From Caldalkalibacillus mannanilyticus JCM 10596 (lineage in GTDB: Bacteria > Bacillota > Bacilli > Caldalkalibacillales > JCM-10596), in assembly GCF_000615945.1 (NCBI RefSeq), contig NZ_BAMO01000004.1, positions 62,001 to 126,000 on the forward strand: 64,000 nt of DNA, given 5' to 3'. The position numbers were made by a program, and so were the translations under genes. Below, one piece after another: positions 1 to 7,796 of the stretch. Positions within the stretch are counted from its first letter, which is position 1. The number at the start of each line of letters is the position of its first letter. The notes beneath the pieces are model-generated. The model was given only the letters and a program-made list of their open reading frames with translations. It was not told the origin of the DNA and made no database searches.

Positions 1-1
1 A

Positions 2-994
2 TGGAAAGACATGGACATCTTTAAAGTGATCAAAGAAAAGAAAGCCACGTTGCTTTTGATGAATCTGATGATCTCTTCCTTTCAAAAACGCTTAGCAAAA
101 CAGTTTGGTATTCAACCAGGACAAGAAATGATCCAAGGAATTGACTCTGCAAAAGAGGTGGGGGCAAAATTGGTTCTAGCTGACCGGAATATTCAAATTA
201 CTTTCGCGAGAATATGGAGTGGTGTTGGCTTCTGGGGAAAGGCAAAGCTCCTTATGCAAATTTTGTTAAGTATTTTTAACGATGAAAAAATCACTGAAGA
301 AGAGTTAGAAAAAATGAAATCTCAGGATTCACTTGATGCGATGCTCAGTGAATTTACTCATAACTTTCCAAAGCTGAAAACACCCTTGATTGACGAACGT
401 GATCAGTTTTTGGCACAAAAGATTAAAGATGCACCTGGTGAGAAAATTGTCGCTGTCTTAGGGGCCGCTCATGTCCCTGGAATAAAAGAAGAAATCAAAC
501 GAGAACATGATCTAAGAGCCTTATCGCAGGTTCCTCCAAAATCTAAAGTCCCTATGATGATTGCTTGGCTCATTCCACTTATAATTATTTCAATTATTGC
601 TTATACCTTTTATGCCAATCCTACGGCTGGATTTCAGCAGACATTAAGCTGGGTCTTATGGAATGGATCTTTATCTGCTATAGGAACTGCCCTTGCTCTT
701 GGACATCCTCTTGCCGTAGTTACAGCTTTCATTATAGCTCCATTAAGCTCGTTAAGTCCTCTTATGGCAGCTGGATGGTTTGCCGGGATTGTTCAAGCCT
801 ATTTCCGCAGACCTACTGTACAAGACTTCGAAAATCTGTCGGAGGATGTGTTTAGCTTTAAAGGCTTTTGGAACAATAAAGTGACTCGTATTCTACTCGT
901 CGTGACTTTAGCTAACATAGGCAGCACATTAGGAACTATATTTGGCGGATCTGATGTCGTGCGTTTATTTATAAAAACGATATTTGGAGGTTAA
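2..994 (+). CDS. TraB/GumN-family membrane protein, C-terminal part
   Basis: The reading frame is open from base 2, so the gene begins before the window and at least its N-terminus is missing; the ATG at 11 is probably internal. The visible 327 residues hold a TraB/PrgY-type core with the motif GAAHVPGI (residues ~151-158) followed by a hydrophobic C-terminal half with about four membrane segments (from ~180 on). TraB-family proteins are known from pheromone shutdown in enterococci, but chromosomal members in Bacillales have no settled role. It ends only a few bases before the start of the GyrI-like gene, so the two are probably co-transcribed. Confidence 0.8.
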   Translation, partial: WKDMDIFKVIKEKKATLLLMNLMISSFQKRLAKQFGIQPGQEMIQGIDSAKEVGAKLVLADRNIQITFARIWSGVGFWGKAKLLMQILLSIFNDEKITEEELEKMKSQDSLDAMLSEFTHNFPKLKTPLIDERDQFLAQKIKDAPGEKIVAVLGAAHVPGIKEEIKREHDLRALSQVPPKSKVPMMIAWLIPLIIISIIAYTFYANPTAGFQQTLSWVLWNGSLSAIGTALALGHPLAVVTAFIIAPLSSLSPLMAAGWFAGIVQAYFRRPTVQDFENLSEDVFSFKGFWNNKVTRILLVVTLANIGSTLGTIFGGSDVVRLFIKTIFGG

Positions 995-998
995 TGGA

Positions 999-1463
999 GT
1001 GAAAATCATCGATAAGGAAGATCTGAGGCTAGTAGGGGTACACCTACAATGTGAAAACCTCTCGGAATATCAAATCGAAATACCAAAAGCGCAACAGAAC
1101 CTGCAAAGCCTTATGAACAAAATAGAACATATCATTTCTCCTACTATTTTTTACGGTGTGCACAAAGCGGATGCAGATGAAACAGAAGACGGCTACTGGA
1201 AATGCGTTGCAGTGGAACGCTATGAAAACATTCCAGAAGGTTTAGTTACCCTGACGATTCCTCAAGGTAGATATTCGGTGCTTCTCCATACAGGATCAGC
1301 AAAGGACATCCACCATACGTATAATCATCTACATAAACAAATAGAAGAAGCCGGATTGGAAATAGAGATGAGTAGATGGACGATTGAAGAATATAACTTC
1401 AATCAACCAACAGATCATAACATTAACATGAAAGTCCAAATTCACGAGCCAATTAAATACTAG
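999..1463 (+). CDS. GyrI-like / effector-binding domain protein
   Basis: A 154-residue stand-alone protein of the GyrI-like small-molecule-binding fold (the effector domain of AraC/MerR regulators such as BmrR). No DNA-binding domain is present. I chose the GTG at 999 because GGAGG lies 8 bases upstream; an in-frame TTG at 984 would overlap that ribosome site. It follows the TraB-family gene by 4 bases. A hairpin terminator lies right after it. The ligand is unknown; related proteins bind amphipathic compounds or have been implicated in cyclopropanoid hydrolysis, which cannot be judged here. Confidence 0.75.
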   Translation: MKIIDKEDLRLVGVHLQCENLSEYQIEIPKAQQNLQSLMNKIEHIISPTIFYGVHKADADETEDGYWKCVAVERYENIPEGLVTLTIPQGRYSVLLHTGSAKDIHHTYNHLHKQIEEAGLEIEMSRWTIEEYNFNQPTDHNINMKVQIHEPIKY

Positions 1464-1470
1464 ATTAATA

Positions 1471-1530
1471 AAAACTTACCATGATGGACGTCGATTCTGG
1501 AGATAAGCCCTTATGGTAAGTTTTATTTTT
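1471..1530 (+). terminator. rho-independent terminator
   Basis: Arms AAAACTTACCA (1471-1481) and TGGTAAGTTTT (1514-1524) pair around a long loop, followed by ATTTTT. It closes the TraB-GyrI unit. Confidence 0.7.
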
Positions 1531-1618
1531 CCTCCTTATTTAGTGTATAATAAATTAAGTTTAGCAAAACGAAATATAAGCTAGAATAACCATACTATTA
1601 AAAAGGAGAGGCATAGCT

Positions 1619-3423
1619 ATGAGAACACGATGGACGAGAAGTGAAGCACCTCTAGAGCAGACCTGGGAACTTACAGATTTATTTCCTACCAATGCAGCTT
1701 GGGAAGTCGAGCTCAAACATCTATCGGAAGATATACATAAAATCATACAGTACAAAGGACTCTTGGGAGATGGACCAGAGATTTTGCTAAACTGTTTACA
1801 GGCAGAAGAGGAGCTTACTAAGCGCATGATTCGGGTTTCTACCTATGCTTTTTTACGATCGGCAGAGAATGGAAGTGATCCGATCAATCAAGCCAATGCG
1901 AGCCATATATCTGCGATGAAAGCGAAGATGCAGGCAGCCTTATCATTTATCAGGTCGGAAATCCTCACATTACCCGCTGGAGTGATTGAACAATTTCTTG
2001 AAAAAGAAGAAAGACTGGAAACATACAACATCTATTTGTTAGATTTACTGCAACAAAAACCTCATCAACTCTCTCCAGAAACAGAATCCATACTTGCTTC
2101 GTTGGATGAGGTGATGCAGAGCCCATATACCATCTATACGAACTGTAAACTAGCCGATATGGAGTTTGATCCGATCCAAAGTGAAAATGGGGATGAGAGC
2201 CCTGTTTCTTTCGCCTTGTATGAAACTCGCTATGAACAATCTTCTAATTCTAGTGATAGAAGAAAAGCATATGCCTCTTTTACTAAAACCTTACATCAAT
2301 ACAAGCATACATTTGCCTCCACCTATGCAACAGAAGTAAAAAACAAATCGTCATGGCGCGAGCACGCAAGTATGAATCTGTTACACATATGCTTTTACAT
2401 CCTCAGAAGGTCACTATCGACATGTATCATAACATTTTAGATATTATTCAAAAGGAACTATCACCCCATATGCAACGCCTAATCCAATTAAAACAACGGG
2501 TTCTAGGACTAGATAAGATGATGTTATGTGATCTAAAAGCACCGCTAGATCCCGAATACAATCCTCCTGTCACCTTCAAAAGCGCTTCAAAGATGGTTGT
2601 AGATTCTTTAGAAATATTAGGGCAAGAATATATTGAAATAATGAAACAGGCTCTGGAAAATCGCTGGGCCGATTATGCTAATACCATCGGAAAAAGAAGC
2701 GGGGCATTTTGCTCTAGTCCATACGGCGTCCATCCTTATATATTAATGACCTGGGCTGGAACAATGCGTTCTGTATTTACCCTAGCACACGAGCTAGGTC
2801 ATGCTGGTCACTTCGCTCTAGCCAATCGTTATCAGCGTATCCATAACACAAGACCTTCTATGTACTTTGTTGAAGCACCCTCAACCTTGAATGAAATGCT
2901 TTTAGGTCATTACTTATTGAATAAAGCCACCGAACCGAGAATGAGAAACTCAGTTATCGTACAGCTATTAGGCACCTATTACCATAATTATGTGACTCAC
3001 CTTCTTGAAGGAGAGATGCAAAGACGGGTCTACCATCATGCTGAAGCCGGAAAAGCCATAACAGCGAATGTTCTCTGTGAATTAAAGGGAGACATCCTGT
3101 CTAGCTTCTGGGGTAACACCGTCGACATCGATGAAGGAGCCTGCCTAACATGGATGCGTCAGCCTCATTATTATATGGGATTGTATCCCTATACGTATGC
3201 AGCTGGGTTAACCGCCTCTACAGCAGTAGCACAATTAATTCAGGAAGAGGGAAAGCCTGTAGCTGACAGGTGGATTGAAGCCCTTAAAGCAGGAGGAACC
3301 TTATCACCATTAGAACTCATGAAGATGGCAGGAGTGGATATGACGAGTCCACAGCCAATCAAAAAAGCTGTTGCTTTTGTAGGCTCTTTAGTAGATGAGT
3401 TAGAAAACAGTTATAATCAATGA
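1619..3423 (+). pseudogene. pepF: oligoendopeptidase F (M3 family), frame interrupted
   Basis: A cytoplasmic zinc metallopeptidase of family M3 that cleaves short peptides. The N-terminal helical part reads from ATG 1619 (SD AAAGGAG) and the catalytic part continues in the -1 frame from about 2346 to 3423. The zinc motif HELGHAGH is encoded near 2790. Together the parts give ~600 residues, the normal PepF length. The break is at an A-run (2338-2343): six A where seven would keep the frame (family sequence VKKQIVMAR). The site reads A-AAA-AAC in the upstream frame, a canonical -1 slippery heptamer, so error, mutation and programmed shift are all formally possible; error is the simplest. A hairpin terminator follows. 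Confidence 0.85.
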
Positions 3424-3432
3424 CGATGTGAA

Positions 3433-3478
3433 GCTTTCAATCTAGTAACAACGGTTACATGGATTGAAAGTTTTTTTA
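3433..3478 (+). terminator. rho-independent terminator after pepF
   Basis: GCTTTCAATC pairs with GATTGAAAG (3462-3470), followed directly by a run of eight T. Confidence 0.8.
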
Positions 3479-3495
3479 CTCCACTAGAACAATGA

Positions 3496-3524
3496 TTGAC
3501 CCACACAGTTAAATTCCCTATAAT
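3496..3524 (+). promoter_or_regulatory. sigma-A promoter of the sufU unit
   Basis: TTGACC (3496-3501), a 17-base spacer and a perfect TATAAT (3519-3524). Transcription would start near 3531, at the edge of the Zur-like box. Confidence 0.75.
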
Positions 3525-3532
3525 ATAGCTAT

Positions 3533-3553
3533 AAATAAGAATTATTACTATTT
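3533..3553. promoter_or_regulatory. putative Zur operator
   Basis: The 21-bp site AAATAAGAAT-T-ATTACTATTT matches the Bacillus Zur consensus (AAATCGTAAT-N-ATTACGATTT) at 16 of 20 fixed positions, with the right half 9 of 10. It sits at the expected transcription start of the unit holding SufU, zinc-free S14 and a CobW GTPase, which are plausible zinc-responsive targets. The operator itself is untested. Confidence 0.6.
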
Positions 3554-3615
3554 AATTGCTGTAGTAAATTGAAATAAACAAAAATTTCATAGGAAGAGGA
3601 GGAAAGCATTTTATA

Positions 3616-4056
3616 ATGTTACACGACTTATATCGTACACTCATTATCGAGCATGATAAACATCGAAGGAATTATGGGGAGCTTGAAGGTGAAAGGGTAC
3701 AAAAAATACATTATAAGAATCCAACTTGTGGTGATGTGATGACTTTATACCTAACAATTGATGAAGAGAAGGTCAGCGATGTTTCCTTTGTCGGTAATGG
3801 TTGCAGTATAAGCATGGCATCAGCATCTATAATGACGGAACTGGTAAAAAAGCAATCGCTAGATATTGTCTTAGCGACAAAAGAAGAATTTGAACATCTT
3901 ATTCGAACAGGAAAACAACGGAATGAACATATCGATCTAGGAGATGCCCTGGCATTACAAGGCGTACACCAACTTAAAGCACGTCATAATTGCGCCCTAA
4001 TGTCTTGGCAAGCATTAGATAAATTGTTAGAGCAATGTCATTTGAGCATTAAATAG
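3616..4056 (+). CDS. sufU: SufU-type Fe-S assembly / zinc-dependent sulfur acceptor protein
   Basis: A 146-residue IscU/SufU-fold protein. The three ligand cysteines and the aspartate are present: C38 and D40 (PTCGD), C63 (GNGCSIS) and C126 (RHNCALMSW), with the insertion typical of Gram-positive SufU. In Bacillus SufU is a zinc protein that takes sulfur from the cysteine desulfurase SufS. Here it is not in a sufCDSUB operon but stands before a zinc-independent S14 and a CobW GTPase, behind a Zur-like box. It may be a second SufU made under zinc shortage, which is inference. SD AGGAAGAGGAGG region precedes the ATG. Confidence 0.85.
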   Translation: MLHDLYRTLIIEHDKHRRNYGELEGERVQKIHYKNPTCGDVMTLYLTIDEEKVSDVSFVGNGCSISMASASIMTELVKKQSLDIVLATKEEFEHLIRTGKQRNEHIDLGDALALQGVHQLKARHNCALMSWQALDKLLEQCHLSIK

Positions 4057-4071
4057 TAATGGTTATTATTT
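4051..4071. promoter_or_regulatory. second putative Zur operator
   Basis: AAATAGTAAT-G-GTTATTATTT overlaps the sufU stop and precedes rpsN. The left half matches the Zur half-site at 9 of 10 positions; overall 16 of 20. It could give the S14 gene its own zinc control. No good -35/-10 pair is evident beside it. Confidence 0.5.
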
Positions 4072-4111
4072 ATATAAAATGGTTATGTTAGGTATGAAAG
4101 GAGGGAGCAGT

Positions 4112-4381
4112 ATGGCAAAAAAATCAAAAATAGCTAAAGAACATAAAAGACAAGAGTTAGTCCTCAAATATGCAGATCAACGCCGAGAACTAAAAGCAAA
4201 AGGGGATTATGAAACATTGCGTAAGTTGCCTCGTGATTCATCCCCAACCCGATTAACAAGACGTTGTGAAATGACAGGGAGACCTAAGGGTGTACTTAGA
4301 AAGTTTAAACTCTCAAGAATTACATTTCGTGAATTAGCATACAAGGGACAGCTTCCCGGAGTGAAAAAATCAAGCTGGTAA
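4112..4381 (+). CDS. rpsN: 30S ribosomal protein S14, zinc-independent type
   Basis: An 89-residue S14 starting [13 protein letters not shown] and ending with the conserved [11 protein letters not shown]. It lacks the paired CxxC motifs of the zinc-ribbon S14 in the main ribosomal operon and keeps one cysteine in RRCEMTGRP, so it is the C-minus form (YhzA/RpsN2 in B. subtilis) that replaces the zinc-bound paralogue when zinc is short. The start at 4112 is set by AAAGGAGG (4097-4104); the longer frame from 4079 is not needed. A Zur-like box lies upstream and a CobW gene downstream, as expected for a zinc-sparing set. Confidence 0.92.
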   Translation: MAKKSKIAKEHKRQELVLKYADQRRELKAKGDYETLRKLPRDSSPTRLTRRCEMTGRPKGVLRKFKLSRITFRELAYKGQLPGVKKSSW

Positions 4382-4415
4382 ATAGAAAAACCAACTTAGA
4401 AAAGAGAGGATACAC

Positions 4416-5381
4416 GTGCAGGTTAAGAAGGTAGATATTTATATTCTAACTGGTTTTTTAGGAAGTGGAAAAAGCACTTTATTAACACAACTATTGCAAA
4501 ATGAACATATAAAAGAAAGGCGTGTGGGGGTACTCATGAATGAACTGGGAGAAGTGAGTATAGATTCTTCCATTGTACCCGAGGGTACGCCTTTAAAAGA
4601 GCTATTAAATGGTTGTATTTGCTGTACGATTCAAGGGGAGTTATCCTTACAGCTTAAGCTTCTTCTAGATGAACATGAACTGGATGTGATCTATATAGAG
4701 GCCACCGGAGTCGCTCATCCCCTAGATGTTTTGGATGCTTGCACACACCCGATCATTGCAAGAAGAATCAATATCCAGCGGGTTCTCTCACTGGTGAACG
4801 CAAAGCAATGGAAAGATGGAAAAATGAGCATAAAAATTAAAAAGCTGCTTATCGAGCAAGTAAAGTACTCTGACTGCCTGATCGTTAATAAACAGGATCT
4901 TTTAAGTAAAAAAGAATTGGCATGTGTCTTAGAGGAAATAAAAGAAATAAACTCCAACGCTGTCTTAATTACCACGACATATTCACGCATCAATATAGAA
5001 AATATAGAACCCTCCTCAAGATCATACAATGTTATCGACTCTAAGAGATTCATTCAGAAGGTAGATCAAAATGAAGCTCACGTGCACAATCATTTGCATT
5101 TACATACATTTACTTTCTTATTAGAAGCACCTATCGATCGTCTAGAATTTTTAACATGGTTAAGAAGCTTACCATGTCAAATTTACCGTGCTAAAGGATT
5201 TTTGAGTTTAACTGAAACACCTGGTTTGTTCTTATTTAACTATTCTTATGGAGAGCCGCTATTTGAACGATTTCACAATGAGAGCAAACCTAAGCAGGTT
5301 ATTGTCATAATTGGAGAGAAACTTGACCATGACAGAATAAGAAATGAGATCATTCAACTTCAAAGAATCGCAACCGCGTAA
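4416..5381 (+). CDS. CobW/YciC-family GTPase, putative zinc metallochaperone
   Basis: A 321-residue G3E-family GTPase. The Walker A motif GFLGSGKST (~13-21) is followed by the metal-binding CICC motif in GCICCT (~67-72), the NKQD GTP-specificity motif and a His-rich stretch HVHNHLHLH before the C-terminal CobW_C domain. Members hand zinc or another metal to target enzymes. GTG start with SD GAGAGGA. The link to rpsN and sufU behind Zur-like boxes favours a zinc role (YciC/ZNG1-like) over cobalamin synthesis; that assignment is inferred from context. A terminator follows at 5475. Confidence 0.88.
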   Translation: MQVKKVDIYILTGFLGSGKSTLLTQLLQNEHIKERRVGVLMNELGEVSIDSSIVPEGTPLKELLNGCICCTIQGELSLQLKLLLDEHELDVIYIEATGVAHPLDVLDACTHPIIARRINIQRVLSLVNAKQWKDGKMSIKIKKLLIEQVKYSDCLIVNKQDLLSKKELACVLEEIKEINSNAVLITTTYSRINIENIEPSSRSYNVIDSKRFIQKVDQNEAHVHNHLHLHTFTFLLEAPIDRLEFLTWLRSLPCQIYRAKGFLSLTETPGLFLFNYSYGEPLFERFHNESKPKQVIVIIGEKLDHDRIRNEIIQLQRIATA

Positions 5382-5474
5382 CCTGTATTCCGTGAAGTTT
5401 TGAACCTCCAATCACTGAAGTGACGAGTTTCTTGTCATAACAGAAAATCAAAAAGAAAAAAAATTACCAGAAAG

Positions 5475-5499
5475 GCCTTTGATATCAGAAGGCTTTTTT
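5475..5499 (+). terminator. rho-independent terminator after cobW
   Basis: GCCTT and AAGGC arms (5475-5479 / 5489-5493) followed by six T. Confidence 0.7.
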
Positions 5500-5541
5500 C
5501 TATTTATCATTCTACGAGTAAAAAGTGAAATCTTCCTATAT

Positions 5542-5557
5542 TGTGACTGCAATCACA
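5542..5557. promoter_or_regulatory. putative Fnr/Crp-family operator
   Basis: TGTGA-CTGCAA-TCACA is a perfect palindrome of the Fnr/Crp type. Its centre (5549.5) is about 42-45 bases before the expected start site if TATATT at 5582-5587 is the -10, which is the normal position of an activating Fnr site. Confidence 0.55.
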
Positions 5558-5591
5558 CACAGCTCTTTCTTTCAATGATACTATATTTAAT

Positions 5592-5610
5592 GATATTGAT
5601 AATCATTTTC
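5592..5610. promoter_or_regulatory. Fur box of the methyltransferase pair
   Basis: GATATTGATAATCATTTTC agrees with the 19-bp Fur consensus at 17 of 19 positions. It lies just at or after the presumed start site, so iron-loaded Fur would block transcription of the two methyltransferase genes. Bases 5611-5799 form a ~190-base leader with no gene I recognise, although the frame is open from 5665. Confidence 0.75.
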
Positions 5611-5799
5611 ATGTTAAGGGAGTACATTATGGATTGAAAAGTACATTGTTTAAATACATGGAATGTGTCATATAGAAGCATCTCATACGGAAAGATGCTT
5701 ACAGTAACCATTAATGGATCGCATTCGTACACATTTGTTTATTCAAATGAAAATGGGAGTCTAAAACAAAAAACGCTCTATTTAAAGGAGGATATATAC

Positions 5800-6561
5800 T
5801 TGAATACATTGCAAATGCCAGCTCATTTATTTTTAGCTAGCTTAGGAAAAAAGATGCTTCGCCCAGGAGGAATCCGTGCAACTAAAAGAATTCTAGACAA
5901 ACTACAATTAACGTCTGAGTCAGTGGTGCTTGAAGTCGCACCGAATATGGGTACAACCGCCATATATACTGCCAAAACATATGGTTGTAAAGTCATTGGG
6001 GTAGATCTTCATGGACCAAGCTTAGAGAAGGCAAAGGAAAATATCAAAAAGGAAGGTCTTGAGGATCAGATCACTCTTCTTATGGGAGATGCTAGAAAGC
6101 TTCCATTTGAAAACGAATGCTTTGATGCTGTGATCAACGAAGCGATGCTCACCATGCTGCCTAATAAAGGAAAGCATGAGGCACTTATGGAGTATCATCG
6201 TGTACTGAAAAAAGGTGGAAGATTAGGTACCCATGATCTAACCTTGAGTTATCCGCCTTCAGAAGAGTTGCTGAATGAGTTCTGGAATCTACTAAAAATG
6301 ATGGCAACACCTTTAACACTAGAGGCTTGGGATGGCTTATATAAGGAAATCCCCTTTACATCTTATGAAATCGTCAAGGGTAAAATGAGTTTAGTATCAT
6401 TAGATGGTTTATTAATTGACGAAGGATGGGAAGAAACGATTCAAATTCTTCAACAAGCTATGCAATCCAATGAAAGCAAGGAACGTTTCCTTTCTTTAGC
6501 TTCATTCTTCTCTAAGCACAGCGATCTGTTTGGACATTGCACAATCCATGCTCAAAAATAA
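5800..6561 (+). CDS. class I SAM-dependent methyltransferase
   Basis: 253 residues from the TTG at 5800, chosen because AAAGGAGGA (5784-5792) is correctly spaced; the frame stays open upstream to 5665 but without a good ribosome site. The Rossmann core has an unusual motif I, LEVAPNMGT, in place of the common ExGxGxG, then GVDLHGPSLEKAKENI (motif II) and GDARKLPF. Substrate unknown. It sits behind an Fnr-like and a strong Fur site, pointing to use in low oxygen and low iron. The next methyltransferase starts 13 bases after its stop, so the two form an operon. Confidence 0.8.
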   Translation: MNTLQMPAHLFLASLGKKMLRPGGIRATKRILDKLQLTSESVVLEVAPNMGTTAIYTAKTYGCKVIGVDLHGPSLEKAKENIKKEGLEDQITLLMGDARKLPFENECFDAVINEAMLTMLPNKGKHEALMEYHRVLKKGGRLGTHDLTLSYPPSEELLNEFWNLLKMMATPLTLEAWDGLYKEIPFTSYEIVKGKMSLVSLDGLLIDEGWEETIQILQQAMQSNESKERFLSLASFFSKHSDLFGHCTIHAQK

Positions 6562-6574
6562 AAAGGGTGATGAC

Positions 6575-7324
6575 ATGAATTTTTATCAGGAATTAAGTAA
6601 AGTATACGATCAGATTTTTCCACCCAATCCCAAAGCTGTACACTTCTTAACAAGGGCTCTTAACAGGACTCTCAAAGAAAATAGTGTGATTCTAGACGCT
6701 GCTTGTGGCACAGGAGGCTATGCTGATTTATTAGCACAAGAAGGGTTTGAAGTGTATGGCATAGATATGGATACAGGGATGATTCAAAAAGCGAAAGAAA
6801 AGAAAACGACAGCACAATTTATCCAAGGAAACATGATAGATGGAAAAAAATTATTTTCCAAAAAGTTTGACTTGATTTATTGTATAGGAAATTCATTGGT
6901 ACATGTCCAAACGAAAGAAGAGATAAGGACTCTAATTCGTGACTGGTACGAGATGCTTGCTGATGATGGAGTCCTTGTTATTCAAATTGTTAACTTTGCT
7001 CATGTTATGAAGAATAACAACCCTTCCTTACCCGTCATTCAGCGACCCGAAGCAGGCATTACATTTACTAGACACTATCACTTCAATGATGACCAGGGTT
7101 CAATAGATTTTAGCTCTGAGCTTATTATGAGAAATGAATATGGCAAAGCCGAGTACACAAGTCACGTTACGCTCTTACCCATACAAATGCCTGAACTGAC
7201 TCACTGGATAGAAGAAGCCGGTTTCTCTACGATTCAGATGTATGGAGATTATCTACAAAATAAATATGACATAGATACTTCTCCCGCTCTTATTATCAGA
7301 ACAAAAAAGGAGTCTAATGGGTAA
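6575..7324 (+). CDS. class I SAM-dependent methyltransferase
   Basis: 249 residues. Motif I is the standard DAACGTGGYA (~45), followed by YGIDMDTGMI and GNMIDG, i.e. a methyltransferase-25 type fold with a C-terminal substrate part. The ATG at 6575 is preceded by AAAGGGTGAT. It is unlike its upstream neighbour in sequence, so this is not a recent duplication. Substrate unknown; the shared Fnr/Fur-type promoter suggests both act in one pathway. Confidence 0.8.
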   Translation: MNFYQELSKVYDQIFPPNPKAVHFLTRALNRTLKENSVILDAACGTGGYADLLAQEGFEVYGIDMDTGMIQKAKEKKTTAQFIQGNMIDGKKLFSKKFDLIYCIGNSLVHVQTKEEIRTLIRDWYEMLADDGVLVIQIVNFAHVMKNNNPSLPVIQRPEAGITFTRHYHFNDDQGSIDFSSELIMRNEYGKAEYTSHVTLLPIQMPELTHWIEEAGFSTIQMYGDYLQNKYDIDTSPALIIRTKKESNG

Positions 7325-7347
7325 CGGAACTTAACGAAAGAAAGATC

Positions 7348-7376
7348 TTGTCTAAGTTTCAAAACTATACTATACT
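7348..7376 (+). promoter_or_regulatory. promoter of the nrdDG operon
   Basis: TTGTCT (7348-7353), 17-base spacer, TATACT (7371-7376). Start expected near 7383, immediately before the NrdR boxes. Confidence 0.55.
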
Positions 7377-7384
7377 GATAAAAG

Positions 7385-7431
7385 ACACTATATATAGTGC
7401 CTTTTATTATTTTAATATCCATATATTGTTT
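7385..7431. promoter_or_regulatory. tandem NrdR boxes
   Basis: Box 1 (7385-7400) is ACACTATATATAGTGC, with a perfect 14-bp palindrome matching the NrdR consensus acaCwAtATaTwGtgt. Box 2 (7416-7431), TATCCATATATTGTTT, keeps 9 of the 10 core positions. The centres are exactly 31 bp apart (three helical turns), the known arrangement for NrdR, the ATP/dATP-sensing repressor of ribonucleotide reductase genes. Box 1 could also fold as a small hairpin, but its position and the second box favour the operator reading. Confidence 0.75.
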
Positions 7432-7443
7432 TATTCCAATAAA

Positions 7444-7590
7444 GATGGTGTCAATAAGACGTAATAGGGAATCTGGTGAAACTCCAGAGCTGTCCCCGCA
7501 ACTGTAAGTGCTGACGAAATAAGTGCATCCACTGTCGTATGATGGGAAGGGCTTAAAGTAGAATGAAGCACAAGTCAGGAGACCTGCCAT
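7444..7590 (+). ncRNA. cobalamin (B12) riboswitch
   Basis: The conserved elements occur in order: GGTG near 7447, AGGGAAT then GGTGAAACTCC (7466-7485), GCTGTCCCCGCAACTGTAA (7489-7507, the B12 box core), CCACTG (7529), GGGAAGG (7544) and GTCAGGAGACCTGCC (7574-7588). It precedes nrdD. High B12 should fold the aptamer and terminate transcription, sparing the B12-independent class III reductase when a B12-dependent class II enzyme can work. That second enzyme is inferred; it is not in this window. Confidence 0.93.
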
Positions 7591-7718
7591 TTTTATATTG
7601 AGTTTATCTTCTTCGGGAGTTGGGGAGATAGAATGAGGGGATAATGAAATTCATGTAAGCTAACCTATTTAGCATACTGTGTTCCAACATTATCGACTAA
7701 CAACATTCTATCTCTGTC

Positions 7719-7752
7719 AAAAAACCATCTTCCAAATGAGATGGTTTTTTTC
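7719..7752 (+). terminator. riboswitch expression-platform terminator
   Basis: AACCATCT and AGATGGTT arms (7723-7730 / 7739-7746) flanked by A- and T-runs, 45 bases before nrdD. Between aptamer and terminator, GAGATAGAATG (7625-7635) is perfectly complementary to CATTCTATCTC (7704-7714) and may take part in switching. Confidence 0.8.
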
Positions 7753-7796
7753 TGCAACTAGGAAAGTAAAAAAACATGTAAAGGAGCTACAACGAA

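Noticed and set aside
4079-4111. Longer N-terminus for S14
   Set aside because: The strong AAAGGAGG lies inside this stretch and the S14 family starts at MAKKSK.
7385-7410. CACTATATATAGTG plus T-rich stretch as a terminator after the methyltransferases
   Set aside because: Stem is A/T-only in the middle and weak; a perfect NrdR consensus with a second box 31 bp away explains it better.
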